This document shows, in pieces, positions 16,308 through 25,771 of a stretch of 64,000 bases of DNA (position 1 is the stretch's first letter; every line of letters begins with the position of its first letter). A model generated the notes under the pieces. The model saw only the letters and a list, made by a program, of their open reading frames with translations. It did no database searches and was not told the origin of the DNA. The stretch is from Bacillota bacterium (GTDB lineage: Bacteria > Bacillota > Bacilli > Paenibacillales > NBRC-103111), in assembly GCA_023386955.1 (NCBI GenBank), contig JAEWIS010000039.1, forward strand, positions 1-64,000. Reading direction: 5' to 3'. A program made the translations under genes and the position numbers.

Positions 16308-17129
16308 TCAGCCGGACGCCCGACCTTGGCCCGGTCCTCGAAGATACTCCTCCGGGGTTTGGCCCGTCACATTCTTGAAGTCCTTAATAAAATGGGCTTG
16401 GTCATGGTAGCCTAAATCCATGGCCAGTTGCACCAACTCACCATATGTGCCATTATCCAGCCGCTCGGCCGCTTCTTGTATCCGGTACAGCCGGATGACC
16501 CATTTGGGACTGACCCCGATATACTGATCAAACATACGCTGCACAGTCCGCTTATTCATATCCATATGAGCACATAGCAAATCCACCTTGGTCAGTCCGC
16601 GGTCATTGCAAATATGCTCCACCACCTCCCGCAAAAATTGGACCTGCGAGTCAGACTCAGGCAACCGGCACAAGAGAAGCCGCTCCATTTCCTCCGCCAT
16701 TGCCTGCTCATCCTTCCGGCTAAGCACTGCTTCCTCCAGCTCTCTGCCGGAAAGTCCCAGCACTTCGTTTGCGGGTATGGGGGTCCCACGGTATGAAGAT
16801 ATCGGCGCTCGGATAAAAGGGTAGAAACCGCCCGGGTGAAACTTTACACCAAAGACACAACCGGCTCCCTTCAGCCTATAAGAGAAGGTGGTAACACCCG
16901 GAGCAAAACATGCCGTTTTGCCCGGCTCCACCACCAAATTTACACATGGATTGGGCACCACCAGTTGGTCATACTCCTCTCCATCCGCCAAATTCCAAGC
17001 GACAATCCAATAATGCTTAACGAACGGCGCTAGCTCCGCACAAGGCTGGATGCGGGTTAGACGGAACCGCTGCGCACCGTCCTTTGTATGCAGCACACCC
17101 AATGCAGGTGTGGGAAAATCCTGGTGCAT
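16308..17129 (-). CDS. AraC family transcriptional regulator
   Basis: Protein of 273 aa from the ATG at 17129, 7 nt after AGGAGG. An upstream in-frame TTG spans the ribosome site. The N-terminal half (about 1-160) resembles the DUF6597/AraC-effector domain (FVKHYWIVAWNL; VVPNPCVNLVVEPG; FGVKFHPGGFYPF). The C-terminal half has two helix-turn-helix units (LLCAHMDMNKRTVQRMFDQYIGVSPKWVIRL, then LAMDLGYHDQAHFIKDFKNVTGQTPEEY), the AraC DNA-binding signature. It is divergent from the SRPBCC gene with 139 nt between them, a usual arrangement for a regulator and its target. The ligand is unknown. Confidence 0.9.
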   Translation of the reverse strand: MHQDFPTPALGVLHTKDGAQRFRLTRIQPCAELAPFVKHYWIVAWNLADGEEYDQLVVPNPCVNLVVEPGKTACFAPGVTTFSYRLKGAGCVFGVKFHPGGFYPFIRAPISSYRGTPIPANEVLGLSGRELEEAVLSRKDEQAMAEEMERLLLCRLPESDSQVQFLREVVEHICNDRGLTKVDLLCAHMDMNKRTVQRMFDQYIGVSPKWVIRLYRIQEAAERLDNGTYGELVQLAMDLGYHDQAHFIKDFKNVTGQTPEEYLRGPGQGRASG

Positions 17130-17268
17130 GAAGCATCCTCCTCTGAACAAAGGTAACTGCTCAAACCAAGCTGCTGCTCATAGCTTTCTACCATCTGTCG
17201 CGTTTTTACAAGACTTGTCCGCTTGGGCACTATATAGTAAAGGCACTCACCAATAAGGAGGATGTTTG

Positions 17269-17718
17269 ATGGGACATCAATATGATTTTTATATAGCGGC
17301 AACTCCGGAGCAACTGTGGGAAATTCTCACAGGGCCTGAGGGAGTACGTCAAATTTTCTTCGGCTGTGAGCTGCGCAGCACTTTCCAGCCCGGGGAGGAC
17401 TTGGCATATGTCGGTCCCGGCAATGACGGTCCCGAAACGGTCCACGTATATGGAACCTGGCTGGAGTGGGAGCCGCATCACAAATTCAGCTATATCGAAC
17501 ATCCCGGGCCTTCCTATGCCCCGAACCATGCCAAGCTGGAATCCCGGGTCACCTTTACCTTCGAACCAGCGGGCAGCTGTACCAAAATGAGACTGGTGAA
17601 TAATCAATTCACTCCCGGCCATCCGGCAATGGAGCGGTCAGGTGAAAGCTGGTGGATGATCCTAAGCAATATCAAAACCTTGGCGGAAACCGGAAAAACT
17701 TTAGACTTCGGCTGGTAA
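17269..17718 (+). CDS. SRPBCC (AHSA1-like) domain protein
   Basis: Protein of 149 aa. The ATG at 17269 sits 7 nt after AAGGAGG. The whole length is one START/Bet v1-like fold: YDFYIAATPEQLWEILTGPEGVRQIFFG at the start, GTWLEWEPHHKFSYIEHPG in the middle, and the final helix ESWWMILSNIKTLAET. Such AHSA1-type proteins bind small hydrophobic molecules or act as co-chaperone-like modules; the specific role is unknown. A TATAGT box 28-33 nt before the ribosome site may be its -10. Given the divergent AraC gene, AraC control is likely but is an inference. Confidence 0.85.
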   Translation: MGHQYDFYIAATPEQLWEILTGPEGVRQIFFGCELRSTFQPGEDLAYVGPGNDGPETVHVYGTWLEWEPHHKFSYIEHPGPSYAPNHAKLESRVTFTFEPAGSCTKMRLVNNQFTPGHPAMERSGESWWMILSNIKTLAETGKTLDFGW

Positions 17719-17747
17719 CCTAAGGTCCTGCCGATACAAAGGAAAAG

Positions 17748-17793
17748 CGAATGGCCGTACAGCTTTTGGTGTACGGCCATTCGGTGTTTTTTT
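17748..17793. terminator. Bidirectional terminator between SRPBCC gene and uvrA
   Basis: A perfect 14-bp stem (CGAATGGCCGTACA, 17748-17761, with 17770-17783) around an 8-nt loop, then GTGTTTTTTT on the plus strand. It serves the convergent genes on both sides. Confidence 0.9.
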
Positions 17794-17825
17794 GCTTTAT
17801 GGGTTCTTCATCGTTTTCTGTTGTT

Positions 17826-20720
17826 CTATACGCTAGCCGCGTTCTCTTCCGCTTCCTGCGGCTCTTCTTCCTCCAAAGCCTTCCGGGTCCGGGCCAAATC
17901 CCGTTCCAGAACGGGCTTCAGATATTTGCCGGTATAGGAGCCTGCCACAGCGGCAATATCCTCCGGGGTCCCGGTAGCCACAATCGTACCGCCCCGGTTG
18001 CCCCCTTCCGGTCCCAGATCAATCAGGTAATCCGCTGTTTTGATTACGTCCAAATTATGCTCGATGACCAGCACCGAATCGCCGTTGTCCACCAGCCGGT
18101 GGAGTACAGTCAGCAGACGGTCGATATCATCGGTATGCAGACCTGTTGTAGGCTCGTCCAGAATATAGATGGACTTGCCGGTGCTTCTGCGGTACAGCTC
18201 GGCCGCCAGCTTCACCCGTTGGGCTTCACCGCCGGACAGGGTGGTAGCAGGCTGCCCCAGCTTCATATAGCCCAGGCCTACATCCACGAGAGTCTGGATT
18301 TTGCGGTGAATCCGCGGGATGTTCTTAAAGAACTCCGCAGACGCCTCAATGGTCATTTCCAGCAGCTCGGCAATGCTCTTGCCCTTGTACTTGATCTCCA
18401 GCGTCTCCCGGTTGTAACGCTGCCCCTTGCAGACCTCGCAGGGAACGTAGACGTCGGGCAGGAAGTGCATTTCGATGCGGATGATTCCGTCCCCGCGGCA
18501 GGCTTCACAGCGTCCGCCCTTCACGTTAAAGCTGAAACGTCCCTTTTTGTAGCCGCGGATCTTGGATTCCGAGGTAGCCGAGTAGACATCGCGGATATCA
18601 TCGAACACACCTGTATAGGTGGCCGGGTTGGAGCGGGGTGTCCGCCCGATAGGGGATTGGTCAATATCGATAACCTTCTCCACATGCTCCAGGCCGCTGA
18701 TGGATTTGTATTCGCCGGGACGGGTTTTGGCGCCGTTCAAGTCACGGGCCAGCGTCTTATACAGAATCTCATTCACCAATGTGGATTTGCCGCTGCCGGA
18801 TACACCGGTCACACAGCCGAAAACCCCAAGGGGGAACCTGACGTTCACATTCTTCAGGTTGTTTTCCTTCGCGCCCTTTACCTCCAGCCACTTGCCGTTA
18901 GGCTTGCGCCTGGTCAGCGGCACCTTGATGAACTTGCGCCCGCTCAAATATTGGCCGGTCAGGGATGCTTCGTTATCCATTACCTCTTGGGGAGTGCCCT
19001 GAGCGATGACCTCTCCACCATGGATGCCTGCTCCCGGACCGATATCGATGATATAGTCGCAGGCCAGCATGGTGTCCTCGTCATGCTCCACTACAATCAG
19101 GGTATTCCCCAGATTGCGCATATGGTGCAGCGTCTGGATCAAACGGTCATTGTCCCGCTGATGCAGGCCAATGCTGGGTTCATCCAAAATGTACAAAACG
19201 CCCATCAGACTGGAGCCGATCTGAGTAGCCAGCCGGATCCGCTGCGCCTCTCCACCGGAGAGGGAGCCCGCAGCGCGGCTCAGAGTCAGATAATCCAGGC
19301 CCACATTAACCAGGAAACCCAGACGAGCTTTGACTTCCTTCAGAATCAAGTGGGCAATCGTCTCTTCCTTCTGCGTCAGAGGAAGCTGATCGAAGAAACC
19401 CTGTGCTTCGCCGATGGACAGCGAGGTGACGTAGGAAATGTTCTGCGTGCCTACCGTAACCGCCAGAATCTCAGGCTTCAGGCGGTGTCCCTTACACTTG
19501 GCGCAGGGTTTGGAGCCCATAAACTGTTCGATAAACTCGCGGATGCCCTCTGAGGCCGTATCCCGGTACCGCCGTTCCAGGTTATGGACAATCCCCTCGA
19601 AGGGAACCATAGCGTCCTTGCGCTGGCCAAAATCATTCTCATACTGGAAACGGATCCGCTCTCCGCTCGTTCCGTACATAATGATCTTCATTTGTTCGGA
19701 GGTAAGATCCCGTACCGGTACATCCATGGGAATGCCGTAATGACGGCAGGCGGAAGCCAGAAACTGGGGGTAGTAGGTGGAGGTGCTGCCAGCCCAAGCG
19801 GCAAACGCTCCGTCCTCAATGGTTTTTTCCTTATCGGACACCAGAAGATCCGGGTCCACAATCATCTTCATGCCCAGACCGTCACATTCCGGACAAGCGC
19901 CGAAGGGGCTGTTGAAGGAGAACATCCGGGGGGATAATTCCTCCATGCTGAAGCCGCATTCGGGACAGGCCAGATTCTGGCTGAACAGAAGCTCCTCATG
20001 CTCCATCACGTCCACCAATACTCGGCCTTCACCCAGCTTAAGAGCGGTTTCGAGAGAATCGGCAAGACGGGACTGGACGTCTTCCTTGACGACGATACGG
20101 TCCACCACAACCTCGATGCTGTGCTTCTTGTTCTTCTCCAGCTCGATTTTCTCCGAAAGCTCACGCAGCTCGCCGTTCACACGGACACGGACGAAGCCCT
20201 GCTTCCCGATGTCGGCCAAGAGCTTGGTATGTTCGCCCTTACGCCCTGAAACCACCGGTGCCAGAATCTGCAGCCGGGTGCGCTCCGGGTATTCCATCAA
20301 ACGATCCACCATCTGCTCAACCGTCTGGGCCGTGATCTCCACACCGTGCTCCGGACAATGAGGGCGGCCGATCCGCGCAAACAAAAGCCGCAGATAGTCA
20401 TAAATCTCCGTTACGGTACCAACCGTGGAACGGGGATTACGGCTGGTGGTTTTCTGGTCGATGGAGATGGCCGGGGAGAGGCCTTCAATGGAGTCCACAT
20501 CCGGCTTGTCCATTTGGCCGAGAAACTGCCGGGCATAAGCGGACAGCGATTCCACATAGCGCCGCTGCCCTTCCGCGTAGATGGTATCAAAAGCAAGAGA
20601 CGACTTGCCCGAGCCGCTCAAACCCGTCAGCACCACAAACCGGTCCCGCGGGATGGTGACATCGATATTCTTCAAATTATGGGCGCGGGCGCCCTTCACA
20701 ACTATGGATTCACTTGCCAC
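17826..20720 (-). CDS. uvrA: UvrABC excinuclease subunit A
   Basis: Protein of 964 aa, the usual UvrA length. GTG start at 20720 with GGTGGAG 8 nt upstream. Two ABC ATPase modules: Walker [13 protein letters not shown] near the N-terminus and [12 protein letters not shown] in the second half; signatures [13 protein letters not shown] and [13 protein letters not shown]; Walker [13 protein letters not shown] and [11 protein letters not shown]. Zinc-binding cysteine sets are [11 protein letters not shown] with CPECDGLG, and CEACRGDG with CEVCKG. It detects DNA lesions and loads UvrB in nucleotide excision repair. It follows uvrB after 51 nt on the same strand. The C-terminal tail (about 30 residues) is Glu/Ala-rich, as often in Bacilli. 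Confidence 0.97.
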   Translation of the reverse strand: MASESIVVKGARAHNLKNIDVTIPRDRFVVLTGLSGSGKSSLAFDTIYAEGQRRYVESLSAYARQFLGQMDKPDVDSIEGLSPAISIDQKTTSRNPRSTVGTVTEIYDYLRLLFARIGRPHCPEHGVEITAQTVEQMVDRLMEYPERTRLQILAPVVSGRKGEHTKLLADIGKQGFVRVRVNGELRELSEKIELEKNKKHSIEVVVDRIVVKEDVQSRLADSLETALKLGEGRVLVDVMEHEELLFSQNLACPECGFSMEELSPRMFSFNSPFGACPECDGLGMKMIVDPDLLVSDKEKTIEDGAFAAWAGSTSTYYPQFLASACRHYGIPMDVPVRDLTSEQMKIIMYGTSGERIRFQYENDFGQRKDAMVPFEGIVHNLERRYRDTASEGIREFIEQFMGSKPCAKCKGHRLKPEILAVTVGTQNISYVTSLSIGEAQGFFDQLPLTQKEETIAHLILKEVKARLGFLVNVGLDYLTLSRAAGSLSGGEAQRIRLATQIGSSLMGVLYILDEPSIGLHQRDNDRLIQTLHHMRNLGNTLIVVEHDEDTMLACDYIIDIGPGAGIHGGEVIAQGTPQEVMDNEASLTGQYLSGRKFIKVPLTRRKPNGKWLEVKGAKENNLKNVNVRFPLGVFGCVTGVSGSGKSTLVNEILYKTLARDLNGAKTRPGEYKSISGLEHVEKVIDIDQSPIGRTPRSNPATYTGVFDDIRDVYSATSESKIRGYKKGRFSFNVKGGRCEACRGDGIIRIEMHFLPDVYVPCEVCKGQRYNRETLEIKYKGKSIAELLEMTIEASAEFFKNIPRIHRKIQTLVDVGLGYMKLGQPATTLSGGEAQRVKLAAELYRRSTGKSIYILDEPTTGLHTDDIDRLLTVLHRLVDNGDSVLVIEHNLDVIKTADYLIDLGPEGGNRGGTIVATGTPEDIAAVAGSYTGKYLKPVLERDLARTRKALEEEEPQEAEENAASV

Positions 20721-20771
20721 TTTCAGGCCTCCACCTTTCTCCTCAACCGTATTGGAGCCGTAAGCCCCTCT

Positions 20772-22769
20772 CTAATCCTGCACCTTCAGCTCCATAATGG
20801 CGTCACGCAGCTGCGCCGCCTTTTCGAACTGCAGGTTTTTGGCCGCATCCTTCATTTCCTTCTCCAGACGTTCGATGAGGCTCATCCGGTCCTTCTTGGA
20901 CATCTTGGCACCCTTGACCTCCGCCAGATATTCGGTCTTGGATTCGGCCGCTTTGGTGGCTTCGATAACATCCCGTACCCGCTTTTGGATGGTCTGGGGT
21001 GTAATGCCGTTCTTGCGGTTATGCTCCTCCTGGATGGCACGCCGCCGCTTCGTTTCGCTGATGGCCTTCTCCATGGAGTCGGTTATTTTGTCCCCGTACA
21101 TGATGACCTTGCCGCCCGAATTCCGGGCCGCACGCCCGATGGTCTGGATCAGGGAACGCTCCGCACGGAGGAACCCTTCCTTGTCCGCATCGAGAATAGT
21201 GACCAGAGATACCTCAGGAAGGTCGAGGCCCTCCCGCAGCAGGTTGATGCCCACTAGCACATGGAACACCCCAAGACGCAGCTCCCGGAGAATCTGCATC
21301 CGCTCGATAGTCTTGATATCGGAGTGCAAATAGCGTACCTTAATGCCCAGTTCCTTCAGGTAGTCCGTCAGATCCTCGGACATCTTCTTTGTCAGAGTGG
21401 TGACCAGCACCCGCTCGTCCTTGGCGATCCGGTCGCGGATCTCTCCGATCATATCGTCAATCTGCCCCTTGGTGGGACGGACCTCCACAATGGGGTCAAG
21501 CAGCCCGGTAGGCCGGATAATCTGCTCCACCATCTGGGGGCAGTGCTCCAGCTCGAAGGGACCCGGAGTTGCCGATACAAAGACCCCTTGGGTAAACTTG
21601 CTCTCGAATTCCTCGAAGCGCAGCGGCCGGTTGTCCAGCGCAGAAGGCAGACGAAACCCATGGGCCACCAGCATCTCCTTGCGTGCCCGGTCACCGTTGT
21701 ACATCCCCCTGATCTGGGGCAGGGTCACGTGGGATTCGTCGATAATAAACAGCATATCCTCCGGGAAATAATCCAACAGCGTATATGGGGTTTCGCCCCG
21801 CTGGCGGAAGGTCAAATGGCCGGAGTAATTCTCGATGCCGGAGCAGTAGCCCATCTCCATCATCATCTCGATATCGTACCGGGTGCGCTGCTCCAGACGC
21901 TGAGCCTCCAGCAGCTTATTGTCCGCCCGCAATTCCGCCAGGCGTTCCTCCAGCTCCACCTCAATGTTGGCCACCGCCCGCTGAAGCGTGGACTGTTGGG
22001 TGACAAAGTGAGAGGCCGGAGGAATCGTCACATGATCCCGCGTACCGAGAATTTCCCCGGTGAGCACGTCGATCTCCGTAATACGCTCAATCTCGTCCCC
22101 GAACATCTCCACCCGCACCGCATGCTCCCCTTGGGAGGCGGGGAAAATCTCCACCACATCGCCCCTCACCCGGAAGGTGCCCCGGACAAAGTTCAGGTCA
22201 TTGCGCTGGTACTGGATATCCACCAGCTTATGGAGAATGTCGTTGCGCGGCCGCTCCATGCCAACACGCAGAGATAGGCGCAGGTCCTTGTATTCCTGCG
22301 GCGAACCCAAGCCGTAGATGCAGGACACACTGGCCACGATAATGACGTCCCGGCGCTCGAACAGTGAGCTGGTGGCCGAGTGGCGCAGCTTGTCGATCTC
22401 GTCGTTGATGCTGGAATCCTTCTCTATATAGGTATCCGATGAGGGAATATAGGCTTCCGGCTGGAAGTAGTCATAGTAGCTGACGAAATACTCCACTGCA
22501 TTATTCGGAAAAAACTCCTTGAACTCGCTGCACAGCTGGGCTGCCAGCGTCTTGTTGTGGGCGATGACCAGCGTCGGGCGGTTGAGCCTGGCAATGACCT
22601 GGGCTGCCGTAAAGGTTTTGCCTGTTCCCGTAGCACCCAGGAGGGTCTGGAACTTCTGTCCCGACTCGATGCTCTTGACCAGCTCCTCAATGGCGGCAGG
22701 CTGATCCCCCTGAGGCGAAAACTCGGACACCAGTTCAAATTTCCGCTGGCTTAATGCAGATTCACTCAT
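20772..22769 (-). CDS. uvrB: UvrABC excinuclease subunit B
   Basis: Protein of 665 aa from the ATG at 22769 (GAGGGTG upstream). The frame is open 46 codons further but that part has no family match. Helicase-like: Walker [14 protein letters not shown], the beta-hairpin region [30 protein letters not shown] (motif II), QTIGRAARN (motif VI), and a C-terminal UVR motif ([22 protein letters not shown]) that contacts UvrC. It forms the damage-verification complex in nucleotide excision repair. uvrB-uvrA is the usual Bacilli order. I saw no clean CGAAC-N4-GTTCG LexA box in the upstream 200 nt. Confidence 0.97.
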   Translation of the reverse strand: MSESALSQRKFELVSEFSPQGDQPAAIEELVKSIESGQKFQTLLGATGTGKTFTAAQVIARLNRPTLVIAHNKTLAAQLCSEFKEFFPNNAVEYFVSYYDYFQPEAYIPSSDTYIEKDSSINDEIDKLRHSATSSLFERRDVIIVASVSCIYGLGSPQEYKDLRLSLRVGMERPRNDILHKLVDIQYQRNDLNFVRGTFRVRGDVVEIFPASQGEHAVRVEMFGDEIERITEIDVLTGEILGTRDHVTIPPASHFVTQQSTLQRAVANIEVELEERLAELRADNKLLEAQRLEQRTRYDIEMMMEMGYCSGIENYSGHLTFRQRGETPYTLLDYFPEDMLFIIDESHVTLPQIRGMYNGDRARKEMLVAHGFRLPSALDNRPLRFEEFESKFTQGVFVSATPGPFELEHCPQMVEQIIRPTGLLDPIVEVRPTKGQIDDMIGEIRDRIAKDERVLVTTLTKKMSEDLTDYLKELGIKVRYLHSDIKTIERMQILRELRLGVFHVLVGINLLREGLDLPEVSLVTILDADKEGFLRAERSLIQTIGRAARNSGGKVIMYGDKITDSMEKAISETKRRRAIQEEHNRKNGITPQTIQKRVRDVIEATKAAESKTEYLAEVKGAKMSKKDRMSLIERLEKEMKDAAKNLQFEKAAQLRDAIMELKVQD

Positions 22770-22944
22770 ACGATCACCCTCACAGCGGAGAACCCGCTTG
22801 ATTGATTTATGGTAGGGCCCTAGGGTACCCCCGGTACGCCTTCGCGTAAGCTCCTTGCTATGGACGAAAATTCGGCAAAATCTGCTCCCCTCGGAGTTTT
22901 CAGACACGCCCTAAACTTTTCAGTGACAGAACCCGATAAAAAAA

Positions 22945-22971
22945 TTGACAAAGTTACAAATTTTGTACAAT
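22945..22971 (+). promoter_or_regulatory. Possible motAB promoter
   Basis: TTGACA (22945-22950) and TACAAT (22966-22971) are separated by only 15 nt. A near-palindrome, GTTACAAA-TTTTGTAC, fills the spacer and -10 region (22953-22968). The short spacer leaves the call uncertain. The rest of 22770-23103 holds a G/C-rich stretch with no gene. Confidence 0.45.
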
Positions 22972-23103
22972 GGGAATGCATGTTCCTATCAATTATACCC
23001 GCTTTCCCAGTGGATTGCAAAGGGAACAGCATACTTATTTTTTCTTTACCTGTAATTGTTTTACATACATAACTAATACCAGCCTTGAAAGGGGAAACAT
23101 GAT

Positions 23104-23901
23104 GTGGATATTACAACATTAATCGGCCTGATCATCGGCTTTGCCGGCCTGATCGGCGGATATGCAATGGACGGAGGCCATCTGAGTGCGCTCTTTATTC
23201 CCAGCGCCTTGCTGATTGTATTCGGAGGCACCCTCGGTGCGGTGGTGGTCAGCTTTCCCGCATCCCGCCTGAAGGGAGCCGGCGAAGGTCTCAAGATGGC
23301 TTTTACCCAGAACAAAAGCGATCCGGACGTATTAATTGATGAGATTGTGGATATGGCCACCATTGCCCGCCGGGAGGGTGTGTTGGCCCTGGAGCAGCGG
23401 GCTCTGGAGAACCCGCATCCGTTTTTGCACGAGGGGCTGTTGATGGTGGTGGACGGCACTGATCCGGAGCTGACCCGGCAGATCCTGGAGCTGGAGATGG
23501 ATTCCCTGGAATCCCGGCATGAAGGCCATGCCAAAATTTTTGAAGCCGCCGGCGGCTTTGCCCCGACTATGGGGATTATCGGTACGGTGCTGGGGCTGAT
23601 CCACGTGCTGGGCAGTCTGGAAAACCCGGAATCCCTGGCTCCTGCCATCGCCATTGCTTTTACCGCCACCTTGTACGGCGTATTCAGCGCCAACGTGATT
23701 TACCTGCCCATTGCATCCAAAATCAAGGTCAGAAGCGAGGAGCAGATTGCCGAGCGGGAAATGATGCTGGAGGGCATCCTGGCTCTTCAAGCCGGAGAGA
23801 ATCCGCAATTGATTCGCAAGAAGCTGCTTTCCTTCACCCAGCATAAGAAGAACAGGGGCAGCATCAGGGAGGCAGGTGCCGGCATTGAGAAGGAGCAATA
23901 G
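23104..23901 (+). CDS. motA: Flagellar motor stator protein MotA
   Basis: Protein of 265 aa. The start is GTG at 23104 after AAGGGG. Two ATGs just before it are out of frame. Four membrane segments: the first two at about 3-50 and the second pair in GGFAPTMGIIGTVLGLIHVLG and AIAIAFTATLYGVFSANVIYLPIAS. The cytoplasmic loop carries conserved charged residues (ARREGVLALE) that meet the rotor protein FliG. With MotB it forms the ion channel that drives the flagellum. It overlaps motB by 26 nt. No other flagellar genes are in the window, which is common for motAB. H+ or Na+ use cannot be fixed from sequence alone. Confidence 0.95.
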   Translation: MDITTLIGLIIGFAGLIGGYAMDGGHLSALFIPSALLIVFGGTLGAVVVSFPASRLKGAGEGLKMAFTQNKSDPDVLIDEIVDMATIARREGVLALEQRALENPHPFLHEGLLMVVDGTDPELTRQILELEMDSLESRHEGHAKIFEAAGGFAPTMGIIGTVLGLIHVLGSLENPESLAPAIAIAFTATLYGVFSANVIYLPIASKIKVRSEEQIAEREMMLEGILALQAGENPQLIRKKLLSFTQHKKNRGSIREAGAGIEKEQ

Positions 23902-24658
23902 GAAAAAGCGGAACGCCCCCGAGAATCATGAACGCTGGCTGATCACCTACTCGGACTTGATTACACTGCTCCTGATTTTTTTTATTGTCATGTACTCCAT
24001 GAGCAAGGTGGATATGGCCAAATACGAAATGCTCTCCGAATCCCTGCATCTGCAGTTCGCCAAAGGCGATACCATTATCGAAAAGCATAACGGCCCTGCA
24101 GGCGATTTGAAGCAAGGGGATAAAGCCACGCCCATACCCACTGACACTCCCACCCCCTCCCCAAGCGCCAGCGCCCAGGCGGAAAGGGAACGGGAGCTGC
24201 AGGACCTGCTCTCCAAGGTGAATCAATATATTGAAGAAAACAATCTGCAGGCTCAGGTCTCTACCGGGGATCTTCAGCGGGGCGTGGTTATCAAGCTGAA
24301 CGATATGGTGCTGTTCGATTTGGGCAAGGCCGACTTGAAGCAGGCCTCCCTGCCAATTCTGGACAAGCTGGGTTCCCTGTTCCGCAGTCTGGACACCAAG
24401 ATCAGCATTGAAGGCCACACGGATAATCTACCCCTGCAGACCGGTTCTTTGTACAAGGACAACCTGGGGCTGTCCCAGGCCCGTTCCGTTTCGGTAATCC
24501 GGTATCTGCTCAGTACTCCGGGGATGAATGACAGGATGTTTGTATCCACTGCCTATGGAGATACCATGCCCATCGCCCCCAACGATACAGAAGAAAACCG
24601 GGCGAAAAACAGGCGTGTGGAAATTGTCGTCCTGCGGGAGCCGCAAAAGCTGAATTAA
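23876..24658 (+). CDS. motB: Flagellar motor stator protein MotB
   Basis: Protein of 260 aa from a GTG at 23876 that overlaps motA. A TTG three codons later is another possible start. A single membrane helix follows a short basic tail, with the ion-binding aspartate Asp27 in WLITYSDLITLLL. A linker rich in Pro/Thr/Ser (PIPTDTPTPSPSAS, about 85-100) leads to an OmpA-like peptidoglycan-binding domain (SIEGHTDNLPL; LSQARSVSVIRYLL; NRRVEIVV). It anchors the stator to the wall. A terminator follows at once. Confidence 0.95.
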   Translation: MPALRRSNRKKRNAPENHERWLITYSDLITLLLIFFIVMYSMSKVDMAKYEMLSESLHLQFAKGDTIIEKHNGPAGDLKQGDKATPIPTDTPTPSPSASAQAERERELQDLLSKVNQYIEENNLQAQVSTGDLQRGVVIKLNDMVLFDLGKADLKQASLPILDKLGSLFRSLDTKISIEGHTDNLPLQTGSLYKDNLGLSQARSVSVIRYLLSTPGMNDRMFVSTAYGDTMPIAPNDTEENRAKNRRVEIVVLREPQKLN

Positions 24659-24663
24659 CCTAT

Positions 24664-24702
24664 AAAACCCCTTCGCGGCTGCGGCTCGCGCAAGGGGTTT
24701 TG
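24664..24702 (+). terminator. Terminator of motAB
   Basis: AAAACCCCTTCGCG pairs with CGCG-C-AAGGGGTTTT, one bulge, right after the motB stop. The T tract is part of the stem end (GGGGTTTTGC). Confidence 0.75.
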
Positions 24703-24754
24703 CAGTTAATTGGAGTATGTACAGGAGCCTATACAGGAATCTTGCTTATGTACA

Positions 24755-24775
24755 GTAAACAATGGAGCTGTTTAC
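24755..24775. promoter_or_regulatory. Inverted repeat upstream of the SGNH/glycosidase operon
   Basis: A perfect 7-bp dyad, GTAAACA-N7-TGTTTAC, lies 52 nt before the SGNH start. Its position suits an operator for a sugar-responsive repressor. No regulator gene is adjacent. Confidence 0.4.
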
Positions 24776-24827
24776 GAGGTATGCTTGGAGCGTTCAATCA
24801 TGGAATTTGCTTAAAAGGAGGCTCAAC

Positions 24828-25769
24828 ATGTCTGCATGGGTGCACAAGCAAAACCGGTTGCCGGTTAGCGCGAAAATCCTGGTTCTGGGGGACAGCGTCA
24901 CGGACAACGGTCTTTATATCGCCTACCTGGATGCTTATTTCCGCCGATACCATCCCGGAAAGGACCTGTCCCTGATTCCCCTGGGAGTGAGCAGCGAAAC
25001 CGCGTCCGGCCTGAGCGAAGCCAAACATCCCTTTCCCCGCCCCTGCGTCCATGACCGAGTACAGAGGGCACTGGATCTAACAGAGCCCGATTGGGTGTTC
25101 TGCTGCTACGGGATGAACGACGGGATCTACCATCCCTTGTCGGAGGAACGGTTCCAGGCTTACAGAGCGGGGATGCTCCTGCTTCTCGAAAAAATCAAAG
25201 CCGCGGGAGCCAAAGCGGTGGTTTTAACCCCGCCGCCTTTTGACGCCGCATCCTTCTCATTTCCTGCCCCGCGGACCGGAGAGGGCGGCAAGCCGGATTA
25301 CAGCTATTTATCCCCAAACCGGGATTATGACGATGTGTTGAGTGCTTATGCGGAGTGGTTGTTAACTGACCCGGCACTGGAGGCAGCTGGCGCCGTAATC
25401 GACATCCGGACTCCCCTGCTTCAAGCCACCGCCTCAGAGCGGAATCGGCAGCCGGGTTATTCTTCAGGCGACGGGATCCACCCTAACGCTTATGGCCACG
25501 GGGTTATCGCGCGCACCCTGCTGGCCGAGTGTTTTGGCGAGAACATGGCCCATATAGAGGATCTTTCGGCGTCACTTGAGGAATGGATGGGGTTTCCGTT
25601 GGTCCTTAGGCGGCACCGGATTCTGGCGGACGCTTGGAAGGAGCATGTGGGCCACACACATCCCGTTAAAACGACGGAGGCCCTACCTCTGGAGGAAGCT
25701 CTGGCGGCTGCACGGCTCTTAGAGCAAGAGATTACACATATCGGCACACTACAAAATGAGGAGAGATAA
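24828..25769 (+). CDS. SGNH/GDSL family hydrolase
   Basis: Protein of 313 aa from the ATG at 24828 (AAGGAGG, 6-nt spacer). The frame is open 22 codons upstream without a ribosome site. It carries the SGNH blocks: LVLGDSVTDNG (nucleophile Ser), the Gly-containing LIPLGVSSETA, YGMNDGIY (Asn), and SGDGIHPNAYGHGVIA (Asp/His). There is no signal peptide, so it is cytoplasmic. A C-terminal tail of about 70 residues lies beyond the catalytic domain. It ends 2 nt before a glycosidase-like gene, so the pair probably removes ester groups from and then cleaves an imported sugar. Carbohydrate esterase activity is an inference from the family and the neighbour. Confidence 0.85.
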   Translation: MSAWVHKQNRLPVSAKILVLGDSVTDNGLYIAYLDAYFRRYHPGKDLSLIPLGVSSETASGLSEAKHPFPRPCVHDRVQRALDLTEPDWVFCCYGMNDGIYHPLSEERFQAYRAGMLLLLEKIKAAGAKAVVLTPPPFDAASFSFPAPRTGEGGKPDYSYLSPNRDYDDVLSAYAEWLLTDPALEAAGAVIDIRTPLLQATASERNRQPGYSSGDGIHPNAYGHGVIARTLLAECFGENMAHIEDLSASLEEWMGFPLVLRRHRILADAWKEHVGHTHPVKTTEALPLEEALAAARLLEQEITHIGTLQNEER

Positions 25770-25771
25770 TT

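Noticed and set aside
17751..19553. A 600-codon plus-strand frame opposite uvrA
   Set aside because: Antisense shadow of uvrA; it starts in the terminator region and has no motif.
22903..22915. Insertion-sequence end, because ACACGCCCTAA is shared with 29815-29825
   Set aside because: An 11-bp match without terminal inverted repeats, target duplication or transposase is too little.
22770..22960. LexA/SOS box upstream of uvrB
   Set aside because: The best candidate (around GACGAAAATTCGGC at 22863) does not match CGAAC-N4-GTTCG well enough.
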